From Lachnospiraceae bacterium (lineage in GTDB: Bacteria; Bacillota; Clostridia; Lachnospirales; Lachnospiraceae): a stretch of 63,908 nucleotides of DNA. The first letter of the stretch is position 1; every line of letters starts with the position of its first letter. This document shows, piece by piece, positions 25,116 to 34,317 of this stretch. A program made the translations under genes and the position numbers. The notes beneath the pieces were generated by a model, which saw only the letters and a list, made by a program, of their open reading frames with translations, searched no databases and was not told the DNA's origin. The DNA lies in assembly GCA_024683645.1 (NCBI GenBank), contig JAIKYA010000055.1, positions 1-63,908 of the forward strand, given 5' to 3'.

Positions 25116-26614
25116 TCTGCCTCTCCTCCCGCGATCGTCTTCATCACCTGGGCCTGATTGAGATCCTGCCCTTTCAGTTCTCCCACGATATGCCTGTCAC
25201 GCATTACGATCAGGCGGCTGCAGGTACGGAGCATCTCTTCCACTTCCGAAGAGATAAAGGTCACGCTCACTCCGTCTTTTGCAAGCTGCAGTACCAGCTT
25301 CTGTATCTCGAGTTTGGTACCCACATCTATACCGCGGGTAGGCTCATCCAGTATCAGATAATCCGGATGTGTGAGCAGCCATCTTGCGAGGATGACCTTC
25401 TGCTGGTTACCACCGCTTAAGGAGCCTATCGGCGTCTCACTGCTTGCCGTCTTGATCTTCAGTGCCTTTATATACTCATCTGCAAACGCTTCGGATTCAC
25501 TGCGGCTGATCGGTTTGAAGAAACCGTTCATCACCTGCAGCGCAAGTATTATGTTTTCACGAACACTCAGATCGGCTATGATACCGTCACGCTTTCTGTC
25601 TTCAGCCAGATAACCGATGCCATTCTTCATGGCATCGATGGGACGCGATATCTTTGTTTCCTTACCGTTTATCTTTACCTTGCCGCCTGTCACCTTGTCC
25701 GCGCCGAATATCGCCCTCACACTCTCACTGCGTCCGGAACCGAGCAGTCCCGTAAAGCCATTCACTTCACCCTTCCTTATCGTGAAGTTGAAAGCATTGG
25801 TCTCTTCGCTCACAAGCCCTTCCGCTTCATAGAACACATCGCCGCTCGCCGCTTCCCGTGATCCTATCTCTTCCAGATCACTCAGCTCGTCGAGTGACTT
25901 ACCCATCATCTTAGCAACAAGCTGTACCTGCGGAAGATCCTCGGTAAGATACTCGCCGACCAGTTCTCCGTTACGGAGCACCGTGATGCGGTCACTCACT
26001 TCATATACCTGTTCAAGGAAATGTGTTACGAATATGATGCCGACCCCTTTTTCCTTAAGGTCACGCATAAGGGAGAACAGCATGTTTACTTCCTTATCGT
26101 CCAGTGAAGATGTCGGTTCATCAAGTATCAGTACCTTGCACTGCATATCCACGGCACGTGCTATCGCTACCATCTGCTGGACTGCCAGCGAACAGCTTCC
26201 CAGTATCTGTGCTCCTCTCGCGGGAATACCGAGATTCTTAAGCTGCTCATCCGCCCTTCTCCTGTACTCCTTCTGATTGATAAATGCGCCGCCCTCACGT
26301 CCGATGAACATATTCTCGGCCACAGTCAGGTTCGGGCAGAGTGTTATCTCCTGATAAACCGTACTGATGCCCGTATTCTGTGCATCCTGCGGTGAATGTA
26401 TGCTGACCGTCTGTCCGTCAACAAAAACGCTTCCCTCATCCATCTGGTATACACCGGTAAGTATCTTTATGAGCGTTGATTTTCCGGCACCGTTTTCACC
26501 CATCAGAGCATGGATCTCTCCCTTTCTCAAAGTGAAATCCACATTATGCAGCGCCCTTACTCCCGGAAATCTTTTCCCTATTCCGCGCATTTCCAGTAAA
26601 GCTCTTTCCTGCAT
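25112..26614 (-). CDS. ytfR: Sugar ABC transporter ATPase with two domains, YtfR-like
   Basis: The 500-residue protein has two ABC domains. The first has Walker A GENGAGKST (about 39-47), and the second has the LSGGNQQKVILARW signature and LDEPTRGIDVG. The second P-loop is the degenerate type seen in RbsA/MglA-like ATPases. It drives import with YtfT and YjfF. It is separated from ytfQ by a hairpin that may reduce expression relative to the binding protein. Confidence 0.92.
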   Translation of the reverse strand: MQERALLEMRGIGKRFPGVRALHNVDFTLRKGEIHALMGENGAGKSTLIKILTGVYQMDEGSVFVDGQTVSIHSPQDAQNTGISTVYQEITLCPNLTVAENMFIGREGGAFINQKEYRRRADEQLKNLGIPARGAQILGSCSLAVQQMVAIARAVDMQCKVLILDEPTSSLDDKEVNMLFSLMRDLKEKGVGIIFVTHFLEQVYEVSDRITVLRNGELVGEYLTEDLPQVQLVAKMMGKSLDELSDLEEIGSREAASGDVFYEAEGLVSEETNAFNFTIRKGEVNGFTGLLGSGRSESVRAIFGADKVTGGKVKINGKETKISRPIDAMKNGIGYLAEDRKRDGIIADLSVRENIILALQVMNGFFKPISRSESEAFADEYIKALKIKTASSETPIGSLSGGNQQKVILARWLLTHPDYLILDEPTRGIDVGTKLEIQKLVLQLAKDGVSVTFISSEVEEMLRTCSRLIVMRDRHIVGELKGQDLNQAQVMKTIAGGEAE

Positions 26615-26632
26615 GCCTCATCCTCCTCGTGT

Positions 26633-26680
26633 AAAAAAAATGCGCAGCCAGGTTGTCAGTACTCTGCAACTTGGCTGCGC
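26633..26680 (-). terminator. Hairpin with T-run between ytfQ and ytfR
   Basis: A long stem (outer arms 26642-26650 with 26672-26680, continuing past a bulge) is followed on the minus strand by eight T residues (26633-26640). It lies inside the transport operon, a known way to make more binding protein than membrane components. Confidence 0.8.
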
Positions 26681-26697
26681 CCTGCTTATCTACAATA

Positions 26698-27654
26698 TCA
26701 TTCACCAAGACCGTAGGTGTCGATATCAGCCTGTGTAAGTTCCTTAGCGTCGAAGCCCTTCTCCTCGTTGATTATCTTCTTTGAGGAAGGAGTGCTGCCG
26801 CTCTTGATCAGATCGCTGATGATCTTAGCCTGGAAAGGTGAGCACTGGCCATCATAGTTCCAAGCGCCTGCAAGGAGTTCTCTGAGTGCCCATTTGTTGC
26901 AGTCAAAGCCCATTACTATAACGTCGCCCTTTGTTCCGTGAGTGATACCTGCTTCGTCAAGTGCTGCTACGGCACCCTTAGCCATACCGTCGTTCTCAGC
27001 GTAGATTACGTTGAACTTATCACCGCTGTTGATAACGGACTCAACGATCTTCTTAGCTTCTGCTTCATCCCATGTAGCAGTCTGCTGTATAACCTTGTTC
27101 ATCTTGCCTGATGCGAACTGTGCATCAAGAGCTCCTGTACGGCCGATCTGTGCATCGGAACCCATAGCGCCCTGGATATGGATCACGTTGTACTCGGGAA
27201 GATTCTGAGCGAGCAGCCAGTTAACTGCGGTCTCGCCTTCCTTAGCCATATCGGAAACAACTGCTGCCTCGTAGAGGCTGTCGCTGACATCGATCATACG
27301 GTCAAAGAGATAAACCTTGATTCCGGCTTCCTTAGCCTTCTTGAGAACTTCGTCCCAGCCGGTTGTCTCAGCTGCAGAAATAAGAAGGTAATCAACGCCT
27401 TCTGTGATGAAGCCCTGAGCTGCCTGAAGCTGCTCATCGTTCTTAAGGCTGTAGAATGTCTTCAACTCATAGCCGTTCTCTGCCGAGAAAACCTTCTCCA
27501 TGTCCTTAACGTTTGCTTCGCGGTAACCGGACTCCGAAGGGGGGTTGTTAACAACGCCAACCTTGATGTTGCCGGACTTCTTCGAGCATGCACCCAATAC
27601 AACTACAAGCACGAGTAACAGAGCAACAAGCAGTGTTCTAGAAACTTTTCTCAT
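26698..27654 (-). CDS. ytfQ: Sugar-binding lipoprotein, YtfQ-like
   Basis: The 318-residue protein has a lipoprotein signal (LLVVLGACSKK; Cys near residue 23) and a periplasmic-binding type 1 fold (IKVGVVNNPPSESGYREAN, YLLISAAETTGWDEVL, VIHIQGAMGSDAQIGR, MGFDCNKWALRELL). This matches galactofuranose-binding YtfQ. It is made from an AraC-type-regulated promoter (27770-27799) and followed by an attenuating hairpin. Confidence 0.92.
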   Translation of the reverse strand: MRKVSRTLLVALLLVLVVVLGACSKKSGNIKVGVVNNPPSESGYREANVKDMEKVFSAENGYELKTFYSLKNDEQLQAAQGFITEGVDYLLISAAETTGWDEVLKKAKEAGIKVYLFDRMIDVSDSLYEAAVVSDMAKEGETAVNWLLAQNLPEYNVIHIQGAMGSDAQIGRTGALDAQFASGKMNKVIQQTATWDEAEAKKIVESVINSGDKFNVIYAENDGMAKGAVAALDEAGITHGTKGDVIVMGFDCNKWALRELLAGAWNYDGQCSPFQAKIISDLIKSGSTPSSKKIINEEKGFDAKELTQADIDTYGLGE

Positions 27655-27689
27655 ACTTTCTCCTCCTAAAAAATAAATAGATGTTATAC

Positions 27690-27735
27690 AGCCCGATCGG
27701 ACTGTCTGTACATAGGATAGCCTAATCGGGCCGGG
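27690..27735 (-). promoter_or_regulatory. Stem-loop in the ytfQ 5' leader
   Basis: GCCCGAT and ATCGGGC halves, about 30 nt apart, can close a 7-bp stem in the untranslated leader, about 45 nt before the ytfQ start. There is no T-run, so it is probably a stability or translation element. Confidence 0.45.
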
Positions 27736-27769
27736 AGGTAAATCGAGGTTCGTTTCGTTTTGGTTGAAA

Positions 27770-27799
27770 ATTATATCAGTTTTCTACACGTTTTCTGTA
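27770..27799 (-). promoter_or_regulatory. ytfQ promoter with tandem 11-bp regulator repeats
   Basis: The minus strand has TATAAT (27770-27775) without a good -35. Directly upstream, two direct copies of a GTTTTCTRYA-type decamer (forward 27779-27788 and 27790-27799) are spaced by 11 bp, about one helical turn. This fits a weak promoter activated by the adjacent AraC-type response regulator. Confidence 0.6.
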
Positions 27800-27816
27800 A
27801 ACGGTTGGTTTTCGTT

Positions 27817-29073
27817 TTACTCAGGTTCGTTTTGATACCGGGTGCGGTATTCCGACGGCGTTATTCCGGTATTTTTCTTAAATATATAGCTGAAATAATG
27901 GGCATCGTTGTATCCGGACTCCCGCGCTATCTGGGCGCTTTTCATGTTCGTACGCCTCAGAAGCTCCTTTGCCCTGTTAAGCCGCAGATAAATAAGATAC
28001 TCGGTAAAGGTCTGCCCGTTCTGCTGTGAAAATACCGTGGAAAAACGGCTGTTGCTCATGTTCACCGCTTTTGCCACATCCTGAAGCATAAGGTTAGGAT
28101 CGGAGAAATGCTGCGCCATATAGAGCTTGGCGTCATTTATTACCGAGGGAGTCCTTGTATCCTCCGCGGGTTCGCCCATTTCACGCACTCCAAGGATAAA
28201 GGCCTGCTCTTCGGTTCTCTTTACGAGCAGATGACGTATATGCCGCGCAGTCTTGAAGCTGTTTATGATCTCCTCGGGTTTATCGACGATCTCGCCTATT
28301 CCGGTACGTATCTGGGAGCAGCCGGCGCGTTCGAGCTCCCTCACAAGAGAATTCGCGAAGGCATACGCCCTTTCTTCGGCATCCTCCGAGCTGTCTCCGA
28401 GAACCAGAAGCCGGGTGCCCGTGCGGCTCGACGATGTGTGCACGATCCCTCCGCTGCTGTCGGCAAGCGCGGCCGCGGCTTCCTGCCCCTCTCCCGTAGG
28501 TGTGAAGGCGGAATCTATCACGACATAATATGCGGCGGGAACAGGGCATCCCATCGAACGCAGCTGTTCGATCGCGGTATGGGCGTCATCCTCGGATGCT
28601 TCATCGGAAAACAGAGACCCGATCAGCTTTTCCCTGACGAACCTGCTGCCGCTTTCCATGCGCGCCCTGAGGCTCGCGGCGTGCTCAAGGTTTTTCCTCT
28701 CCGCTATTATCTGCGCGCTGACCTTGTCAAGTACCCCGCGGAGATCCTCCGCGTTGATGGGCTTGAGCAGGTATTCGCGTACCCCGAGCTGAATGCACTG
28801 CCGGGCATATTCGAATTCATCATAACCGCTGAGGACTATTATCCCTATCCAAGGCATCTGTCCGCGCAGGGTCCTGCAAAGCTCGATGCCGTCCATGAAA
28901 GGCATCTTGATATCCGTGATCACGATATCAGGATTCGTATCCCTGATCATCGGAAGCGCCATTTCTCCGTCGGGAGCCTCGCCTACAAGCGTATATCCGG
29001 AGCCCTCCCAGGGAAACGACTCTCTTATCCCCTCTCTTATAACTATCTCATCATCAACCAGAAACACTTTCAT
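27817..29073 (-). CDS. YesN-type response regulator with AraC DNA-binding domain
   Basis: The 418-residue protein has an N-terminal receiver (about 1-120; phosphoacceptor Asp54 in VITDIKMP, conserved VFLVDDE acids and a KPI lysine), a central linker domain and a C-terminal AraC double helix-turn-helix (about 310-415; FTEYLIYLRLNRAKELL, SGYNDAHYFSYIFKKNTGITPSEYR). Its start overlaps the kinase gene by 20 bases. It probably activates ytfQRT-yjfF, which lies next downstream. Confidence 0.93.
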   Translation of the reverse strand: MKVFLVDDEIVIREGIRESFPWEGSGYTLVGEAPDGEMALPMIRDTNPDIVITDIKMPFMDGIELCRTLRGQMPWIGIIVLSGYDEFEYARQCIQLGVREYLLKPINAEDLRGVLDKVSAQIIAERKNLEHAASLRARMESGSRFVREKLIGSLFSDEASEDDAHTAIEQLRSMGCPVPAAYYVVIDSAFTPTGEGQEAAAALADSSGGIVHTSSSRTGTRLLVLGDSSEDAEERAYAFANSLVRELERAGCSQIRTGIGEIVDKPEEIINSFKTARHIRHLLVKRTEEQAFILGVREMGEPAEDTRTPSVINDAKLYMAQHFSDPNLMLQDVAKAVNMSNSRFSTVFSQQNGQTFTEYLIYLRLNRAKELLRRTNMKSAQIARESGYNDAHYFSYIFKKNTGITPSEYRTRYQNEPE

Positions 29074-30523
29074 CCCTAAGCTCTATCTCCTCTCTGGTCC
29101 TGCAGGGAACCCTGAACCTGACCTCGGTACCACCCGGACCGCTTTCTATCTGCAGTCCCTCACTCTGGTTGTAATACAGCCTTATGCGGAGGTTTACGTT
29201 CACCAGTCCGAATCCTCCGGAACCCGCGCTTACGGAAGGCTGTCCCTTCTTCATTCTCTCGTTGAGGTCCTTCAGCTGCTCCGCGGTCATTCCGCATCCC
29301 GTATCCTTTACGCTGAACACCAGAAAACCTTCCTCAACTCTTCCCGAAACCCTGATCGTACCTCCTCCGCGTTTTATCTTTATGCCGTGGTAGAGCGCGT
29401 TTTCGACCAGCGGCTGGAGAAGAAGCTTCAGGATATAGAACTGTCCTATATCCTCGGGTATGTCTATCTCATAATTCATAATGTCGCGATATCTTGTCTG
29501 CTGTATCTTAAGATATCCTTCAATATGCTTTCTTTCCTGACTGATGGGTATCCAGTCCGCGCCGGATGAAAGGCTGATCCTGAAGAAATCGCTCAGCGCG
29601 CTTGTCAGCTGAATGACCTCGTCCTTGTCTCCGGCCTCCGCCTTCCATACGATCGCGTCAAGGGTATTATACAGGAAATGAGGGTTTATCTGTGCCTGAA
29701 GCGTCCTGAGCTCTGCCTTTCGAAGGTTTCGTCCGTCCTGAAGGCTCTTTTCCATCATCGCTTCAAGCCTGTCAGCCATTGTATTAACCTGTATCGTAAG
29801 GTTTCTGAGCTCGGTAACGTCCGTATCCGTCAGCCTCGCATCAAGCGTTCCCTCCGCGAGCATTGCGGTCACCTCTTCAAGGCGGTCTATAGGCTGCTTT
29901 ACAAAGGCCGCCGTCTCGTTCATCGAACGCTTCTGCATGATCAGCGCTACGATCACGACCACAGCCTCCGCTATCGCGGTTATGATGATCATCGCTCTCA
30001 GGGAGATGCTCATCCGCGCCGTCGAGGCAATCTCCTGGGCGATATATTCGTTGAGCATACTGTCGACAAGCTTGGCGACATCTCTGATCTCGCTGAGAAC
30101 AGCTTCGTTCTGGACCACGGGAAGCTGCTTCTCAATATTGTCCCGTATCTGATCGACGTAGTTTTCAAGCGTCTGCATCGTACGGTACGCGACAATGAGC
30201 GAAAGCCGGTTCTCCTCGTCCGTTTTCCCGGTAACATCGTCTATGGTGTCATATACGGAATGGATCCTCTGGTAGACCCTGCTGCCCACAATGGTGTCCC
30301 TGCCGCTCACGACATCCCATACGCGTCCCGGAATGCCCTCCGCGACCTCTGTCTTAAGGCTCGCTATGGTCTCCATCCTGGCTATGGAGCTGTGATACCT
30401 GATCGCATAGCCAAGCATCAGCACAAGGCTGATAAAGATCGGGATCACGAGCATAAGCACCAGCTTGCGGCTCATGCCGTCGATCTTGCCGATAATGCTT
30501 TTTTCAGTTCTGACCTTTGCCAT
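29054..30523 (-). CDS. LytS/YesM-type sensor histidine kinase
   Basis: The 489-residue protein has two transmembrane helices (about 18-42 and 176-196) around an extracellular helical sensor domain, a HAMP-like segment and the His_kinase domain with QINPHFLYNTLDAIVW, where the His is phosphorylated. A HATPase_c domain with DTGCGM and GGFGLVNVN follows. It phosphorylates the YesN-type regulator encoded directly downstream. The upstream binding protein probably presents the sugar to its sensor domain. Confidence 0.93.
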   Translation of the reverse strand: MAKVRTEKSIIGKIDGMSRKLVLMLVIPIFISLVLMLGYAIRYHSSIARMETIASLKTEVAEGIPGRVWDVVSGRDTIVGSRVYQRIHSVYDTIDDVTGKTDEENRLSLIVAYRTMQTLENYVDQIRDNIEKQLPVVQNEAVLSEIRDVAKLVDSMLNEYIAQEIASTARMSISLRAMIIITAIAEAVVVIVALIMQKRSMNETAAFVKQPIDRLEEVTAMLAEGTLDARLTDTDVTELRNLTIQVNTMADRLEAMMEKSLQDGRNLRKAELRTLQAQINPHFLYNTLDAIVWKAEAGDKDEVIQLTSALSDFFRISLSSGADWIPISQERKHIEGYLKIQQTRYRDIMNYEIDIPEDIGQFYILKLLLQPLVENALYHGIKIKRGGGTIRVSGRVEEGFLVFSVKDTGCGMTAEQLKDLNERMKKGQPSVSAGSGGFGLVNVNLRIRLYYNQSEGLQIESGPGGTEVRFRVPCRTREEIELRDESVSG

Positions 30524-30528
30524 GATAA

Positions 30529-31548
30529 TCAGTAGCTCCGTTTCGTGATCGCGCTAAGATCCTGCTCGTCGGAGAAATACGTCTCTGCCGGATGGATCAC
30601 CTTCTCAACCTCTTCGCCGTTTTTCAGTTTTATCGCGGTATTCATCAGCTCGCTTCCCAGCATCGGCGTGCATTCCACGACACAGTTTATCCTGCCGCTT
30701 TTAAGGACGTCTATGGCCTCCTGCCCGCCGTCGATCGAGATAATGATGATGTCCTTTCCCGGAACATAGCCAGCCGCCTCGATCTCGGGAAGCGCGCCGA
30801 GCGTCATCTCGTCGTTGTGGCTGTAGACCACATCTATCTCCGAGCCGTAGGTTTCGAGCAGATATCTCATGCACTCGGCGCCGCGGCTTTTCAGGAAATC
30901 ACCGTTGACGCTCTCGAGCACCTCCATGCGCTCATCGGCAAGTATCGTATCCATAAATCCGGCCTGCCGCTGCATCATGGGAGTGGAATCCTCGGTTCCG
31001 GTGATCTCAACGATCTTCACGTGATCCTGCTCCAGGCTGTCGGCCTTGCGGATAAGATACTCTGCCGCCATTACGCCTTCCTTATAAAAATCCGCGCCTA
31101 TAAGGCAGCTGGTCAGTCCCTCGGTCTCCGTGCTGATGTCCCTGTCCACAAGTATCACCGGTATACCCGCCTTCTTGGCCTCCAGAAGAACATTGTCCCA
31201 GCCTTCTTCGACGATCGGTGAAAACGCGATGACATCGACCTTGTACGCGATAAATCTTCTGATGGCGTCTATCTGATTCTCCTGCTTCTGGTTCGCGTTC
31301 TCCAGCATAAGTCCGATCCCGTAGAGGTCCGCCTTGTCCTCAATGTCACGCGTATTTCCGATCCTCCAGGCACTCTCTGAACCGAGCTGGCTGAAACCGA
31401 GTATCAGACGCTGCGGTTTGCTCTCCTCCTTCTCTCCCGAGCATCCCGCCGCTGCTGAGGCCATAAGAACAAGAATGATAACGAGCGCCGCAAGCCTGAG
31501 GCTGGCACTGCGCGCTCCCGTTTGTCCCGTGGTATAATTCCCCTTCAT
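30529..31548 (-). CDS. Periplasmic-binding lipoprotein of the sugar three-component system
   Basis: The gene encodes 339 residues from ATG 31548, preceded by GGGGGG. An upstream frame to 31611 has no ribosome-binding site. It has a lipoprotein signal (SAAAGCSGEKE) and a type 1 periplasmic-binding fold (LILGFSQLGSESAWR, DVIAFSPIVEEGWDNVL, DVVYSHNDEMTLGAL). It is similar to YtfQ but lies in an operon with the kinase and regulator rather than with the permeases, so it is probably the sensor subunit. Confidence 0.88.
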   Translation of the reverse strand: MKGNYTTGQTGARSASLRLAALVIILVLMASAAAGCSGEKEESKPQRLILGFSQLGSESAWRIGNTRDIEDKADLYGIGLMLENANQKQENQIDAIRRFIAYKVDVIAFSPIVEEGWDNVLLEAKKAGIPVILVDRDISTETEGLTSCLIGADFYKEGVMAAEYLIRKADSLEQDHVKIVEITGTEDSTPMMQRQAGFMDTILADERMEVLESVNGDFLKSRGAECMRYLLETYGSEIDVVYSHNDEMTLGALPEIEAAGYVPGKDIIIISIDGGQEAIDVLKSGRINCVVECTPMLGSELMNTAIKLKNGEEVEKVIHPAETYFSDEQDLSAITKRSY

Positions 31549-31666
31549 AAACCCCCCGTTTTTGCAAAAAACTTTATTTAAGGTCAAGTATAACATATTA
31601 AACGGCATCAAAAAAGAGGATCATCGGTGCAGTATCCGCCGATGATCCCCCGATCACCAAAATGAC

Positions 31667-32308
31667 TTAAGAATTACCTGCCGTATGTGCTGCAACCTCC
31701 GCTGTCGCATCCTCCTCATCGAGATTTCCGAGGATGGCCGCCTTGAAGAGTACGGGACGGAGCGCAAGATACGCGATCACGGCTATCACGGAATTGATCA
31801 CCGCGTTGATGATGGTCGCATAGGTCGTGACCGCAACAAGTGCCTTGATCGCGGAAGCGGCCTTTTCGGCATTGGGTGTGAGGACCGTATACCATACATA
31901 CTTGAGCGCAGGCTCAAAGACACAGTTAAAACCGAGTCCCGCAACTGCGGAGATCACCGACCACTTGATCAGATAGCTTCTCGGATGGTTGTGGGATATC
32001 TTTGCGGCAACATGCGCAACAAGTCCAACGATAAGACCGATGACAAGCTTGGTTATGAAGGTTCTCGGAGCCGACTGTGCGAATCCTCCGAGGATATCAG
32101 CCACCGAGAGTCCGACAGCTCCGGCGATTCCGCCGTACAATCCGCCGAGGAAAAGAGCGCCGAGTACTACGAACGCGTTTCCGATATGTATCTTGGTTCC
32201 TCCGGCATTGATCGCGGGGAACACCGCATATCCCACATAGCACAGAGCAGCCATGAGACCCGCATAGGTAAGCTTCAGAAGTGTCTGTTTCCTGCTTTTG
32301 TTTTCCAT
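31667..32308 (-). CDS. ECF transporter S component (candidate vitamin B6 uptake)
   Basis: The 213-residue protein has about six hydrophobic helices with LTYAGLMAALCYVGYAVF, GNAFVVLGALFLGGLYGGIAGAVGLSVADILGG and a Pro/Arg loop, the pattern of substrate-binding ECF S subunits. The start at 32308 is preferred because GGAG lies too close to the ATG at 32317. No A or T components are near, as in group II ECF systems that share a common energising module. Divergence from a MocR/PdxR-like regulator and a promoter motif shared with pdxK suggest pyridoxine-type substrate; this is inference. Confidence 0.82.
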   Translation of the reverse strand: MENKSRKQTLLKLTYAGLMAALCYVGYAVFPAINAGGTKIHIGNAFVVLGALFLGGLYGGIAGAVGLSVADILGGFAQSAPRTFITKLVIGLIVGLVAHVAAKISHNHPRSYLIKWSVISAVAGLGFNCVFEPALKYVWYTVLTPNAEKAASAIKALVAVTTYATIINAVINSVIAVIAYLALRPVLFKAAILGNLDEEDATAEVAAHTAGNS

Positions 32309-32361
32309 GATATTCATTCTCCTTTACACTCTTTTTCATCAGCAGCTTTCCCTGTTGATTT

Positions 32362-32397
32362 TTGTTACTGTGTAATATATCATTGGTTTGGTACTAT
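32362..32397. promoter_or_regulatory. Candidate MocR/PdxR operator and ECF S-component promoter
   Basis: The forward strand has TTGTTACTGT (32362-32371) and TTGGTACTAT (32388-32397), direct copies with two mismatches, 26 bp apart. On the minus strand ATAGTACCA is followed after 9 nt by TATATT (32374-32379), a possible -10 for the ECF gene. The same ATAGTACCA occurs 10 nt before the -10 of pdxK (63165-63173). Confidence 0.6.
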
Positions 32398-32425
32398 TGA
32401 AATCACCAGAATCGGAGAATTTTAT

Positions 32426-33472
32426 ATGACCAGATATATTGAGATCTATGAAGATATCCGCAGGAAAATCGTGTCGGGCATTTATGAATACGGCTCGAAG
32501 CTTCCCTCAAAGAGAGTGACCGCCGAAAACTACGGTGTCAGTGTGATAACCGTCGTGCATGCTTATGAGCTTCTTATGGAGGAGGGCTACGCTGTAGCGC
32601 GCGAAAAGAGCGGTTATTTCGTCAATTACCGTGAAAACGAGAATTTCTCCGCTTCCTCCCCGCACAGGATCATTTCCCGTCCGGCCGCAAGCTCCGGAGC
32701 TGACGAGGCCTTATCGTTCAATATATACGCAAGGACCGTTCGAAGGGTTCTGAGCGAATACGCCGACGCTATCAGGGAGAGGCCCGATTCCTATGGCTGC
32801 GAAGCCCTTCGTATCGCGATCTCCGATTATCTCATAAAAAACAGGGGAATACGGACCGGGCATTCAAGGATCGTCATCGGATCGGGAGCGGAATACCTGT
32901 ACGGGCTGATCGTGCGTGCGCTGGGCCGCGACAGGATCTACGCGATAGAAAATCCCTCCTACCGCAAGATCTCCGAGATATATGACGCGGAGGGCATCAC
33001 CACCGACAAGCTCGATCTGGGCCCCGACGGTATACAAAGTGAACAGCTATGGAAGACAAACGCGGGCGTGCTCCACGTTACGCCCTACCGGAGCTTTCCC
33101 ACGGGTGTTACGGCTTCGGCGGCAAAAAAGCAGGAATACATAAACTGGAGCAGGAAGAAAAACGGAATAATAATTGAAGATGATTTTGAATCCGAGTTCT
33201 CGGTGAGCAGAAAGCCCGAAGAAACGCTTTTTTCAAAGGATGAAGAGAGCCGGGTCATTTACGTCAACACCTTCAGCAAGACCATCGGCTCCTTTATGAG
33301 AACGGCATACATGGTAATACCGGAAGGACTCGAGAAGCAGTTCCGCGAAAAGATCGGTTTCTACTCCTGTTCCGTTCCGGCACTTGAACAATATGTCCTT
33401 GCAGACCTTATGGAAAGCGGCGATTTCGTAAGACATATCAACCGCGTAAGGAGAAAAAGAAGGGAAACTTAA
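32426..33472 (+). pseudogene. MocR/PdxR-like regulator, C-terminally truncated
   Basis: From ATG 32426 (CGGAG upstream) 348 residues are encoded. They include a GntR winged helix (about 1-75: SKRVTAENYGVSVITVVHAYELLMEEGY) and a type I aminotransferase domain with the PLP lysine in NTFSKTIGSFMRTAYMV. MocR proteins usually have about 450-480 residues; this frame stops after GDFVRHINRVRRKRRET, where family members continue for about 90 more. The next gene begins its 3' end 16 bases later, so the missing part is not nearby. It may be an inactive remnant or a functional short form. Confidence 0.8.
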
Positions 33473-33488
33473 CAGCTCCTTCTTATTC

Positions 33489-34280
33489 TCAGAGCTCCGA
33501 AAGAAGGCTGTCCCATTTTCTTGTATCAAAGAAATGAGCCACCGCTTCGAGAAGTTCGTTCCTGCTGATCGACTTCAGAAGATATCCCTCGGGCTTAAGC
33601 CGCATAACATTCATAACGCTCTCACGGTCATTCTTGCCCGTAAGGAAGATAACAGGTATCTTGGCGGAGTTGGGTTCGCTGCGGAGCATCTCCAGTATCT
33701 GGGGGCCCGAAGTAACCGGCATGTCATAGTCAAGCAGGATCAGGTCAGAGGTGTGCCCTGCGATGTAGCTGATCGCCTGCATTCCCGAACGCGCGGCAGT
33801 AACCTGATATCTTGAGCCCAGCCACTCCTGCATCATCTGTAAAAACGTGATGTCATCATCTACCAGAAGTATATGATGCTGCTTCTTTCTGTTGAGGTTC
33901 TCCTTGCGGACAATGGTCTGAAGCTCGGCAGAAAGGCTCTTTACATCGATGGGACGCTTGAATTCACACGCGATCAGGCTGCGGGAGATCAGTTCCTCCA
34001 TCTCCGCAAGTTCTTTTTCGTATCCGACAACGCAGAGCGGAGTATCTGTATTGAAGCAGAAATCCTTCAGGTACGATAAAAGATCGGACGAACCATACAC
34101 ATAATCGCCCACAAAAAGCACGACTGCGTCGGCCCCTTCTTTTTCAAACTGGATCGCTTCAATCCTCGGCTCTACATGAACAGTGTCGATACCGGCCTTT
34201 TTCAAGGTCGCCACCAGCGTATTGGTCATCAGCATAGCGCCGTGATTAATAAGTAAAACCTTTCCTGTCAAACCTGCCAT
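33489..34280 (-). CDS. Two-receiver response regulator without output domain
   Basis: The 263-residue protein has a degenerate N-terminal receiver-like domain (about 5-125; VLLINHG lacks the acid pair) and an intact C-terminal receiver (about 135-255; ILLVDDD, phosphoacceptor Asp184 in LILLDYDMP, TG in FLTGKND, Lys in YLLKSIS). There is no DNA-binding domain. It lies 37 nt downstream of the large hybrid kinase and probably takes part in its phosphorelay. Confidence 0.88.
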   Translation of the reverse strand: MAGLTGKVLLINHGAMLMTNTLVATLKKAGIDTVHVEPRIEAIQFEKEGADAVVLFVGDYVYGSSDLLSYLKDFCFNTDTPLCVVGYEKELAEMEELISRSLIACEFKRPIDVKSLSAELQTIVRKENLNRKKQHHILLVDDDITFLQMMQEWLGSRYQVTAARSGMQAISYIAGHTSDLILLDYDMPVTSGPQILEMLRSEPNSAKIPVIFLTGKNDRESVMNVMRLKPEGYLLKSISRNELLEAVAHFFDTRKWDSLLSEL

Positions 34281-34317
34281 AGATTATTCCCTTCTTTATA
34301 ACGCGGCACAATCCGCG

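Noticed and set aside
31685-32425. Upstream extension of the MocR frame to give 595 codons
   Set aside because: The first part is the antisense of the ECF S gene. The ATG at 32426 with CGGAG and the start of a normal GntR domain is the real start.
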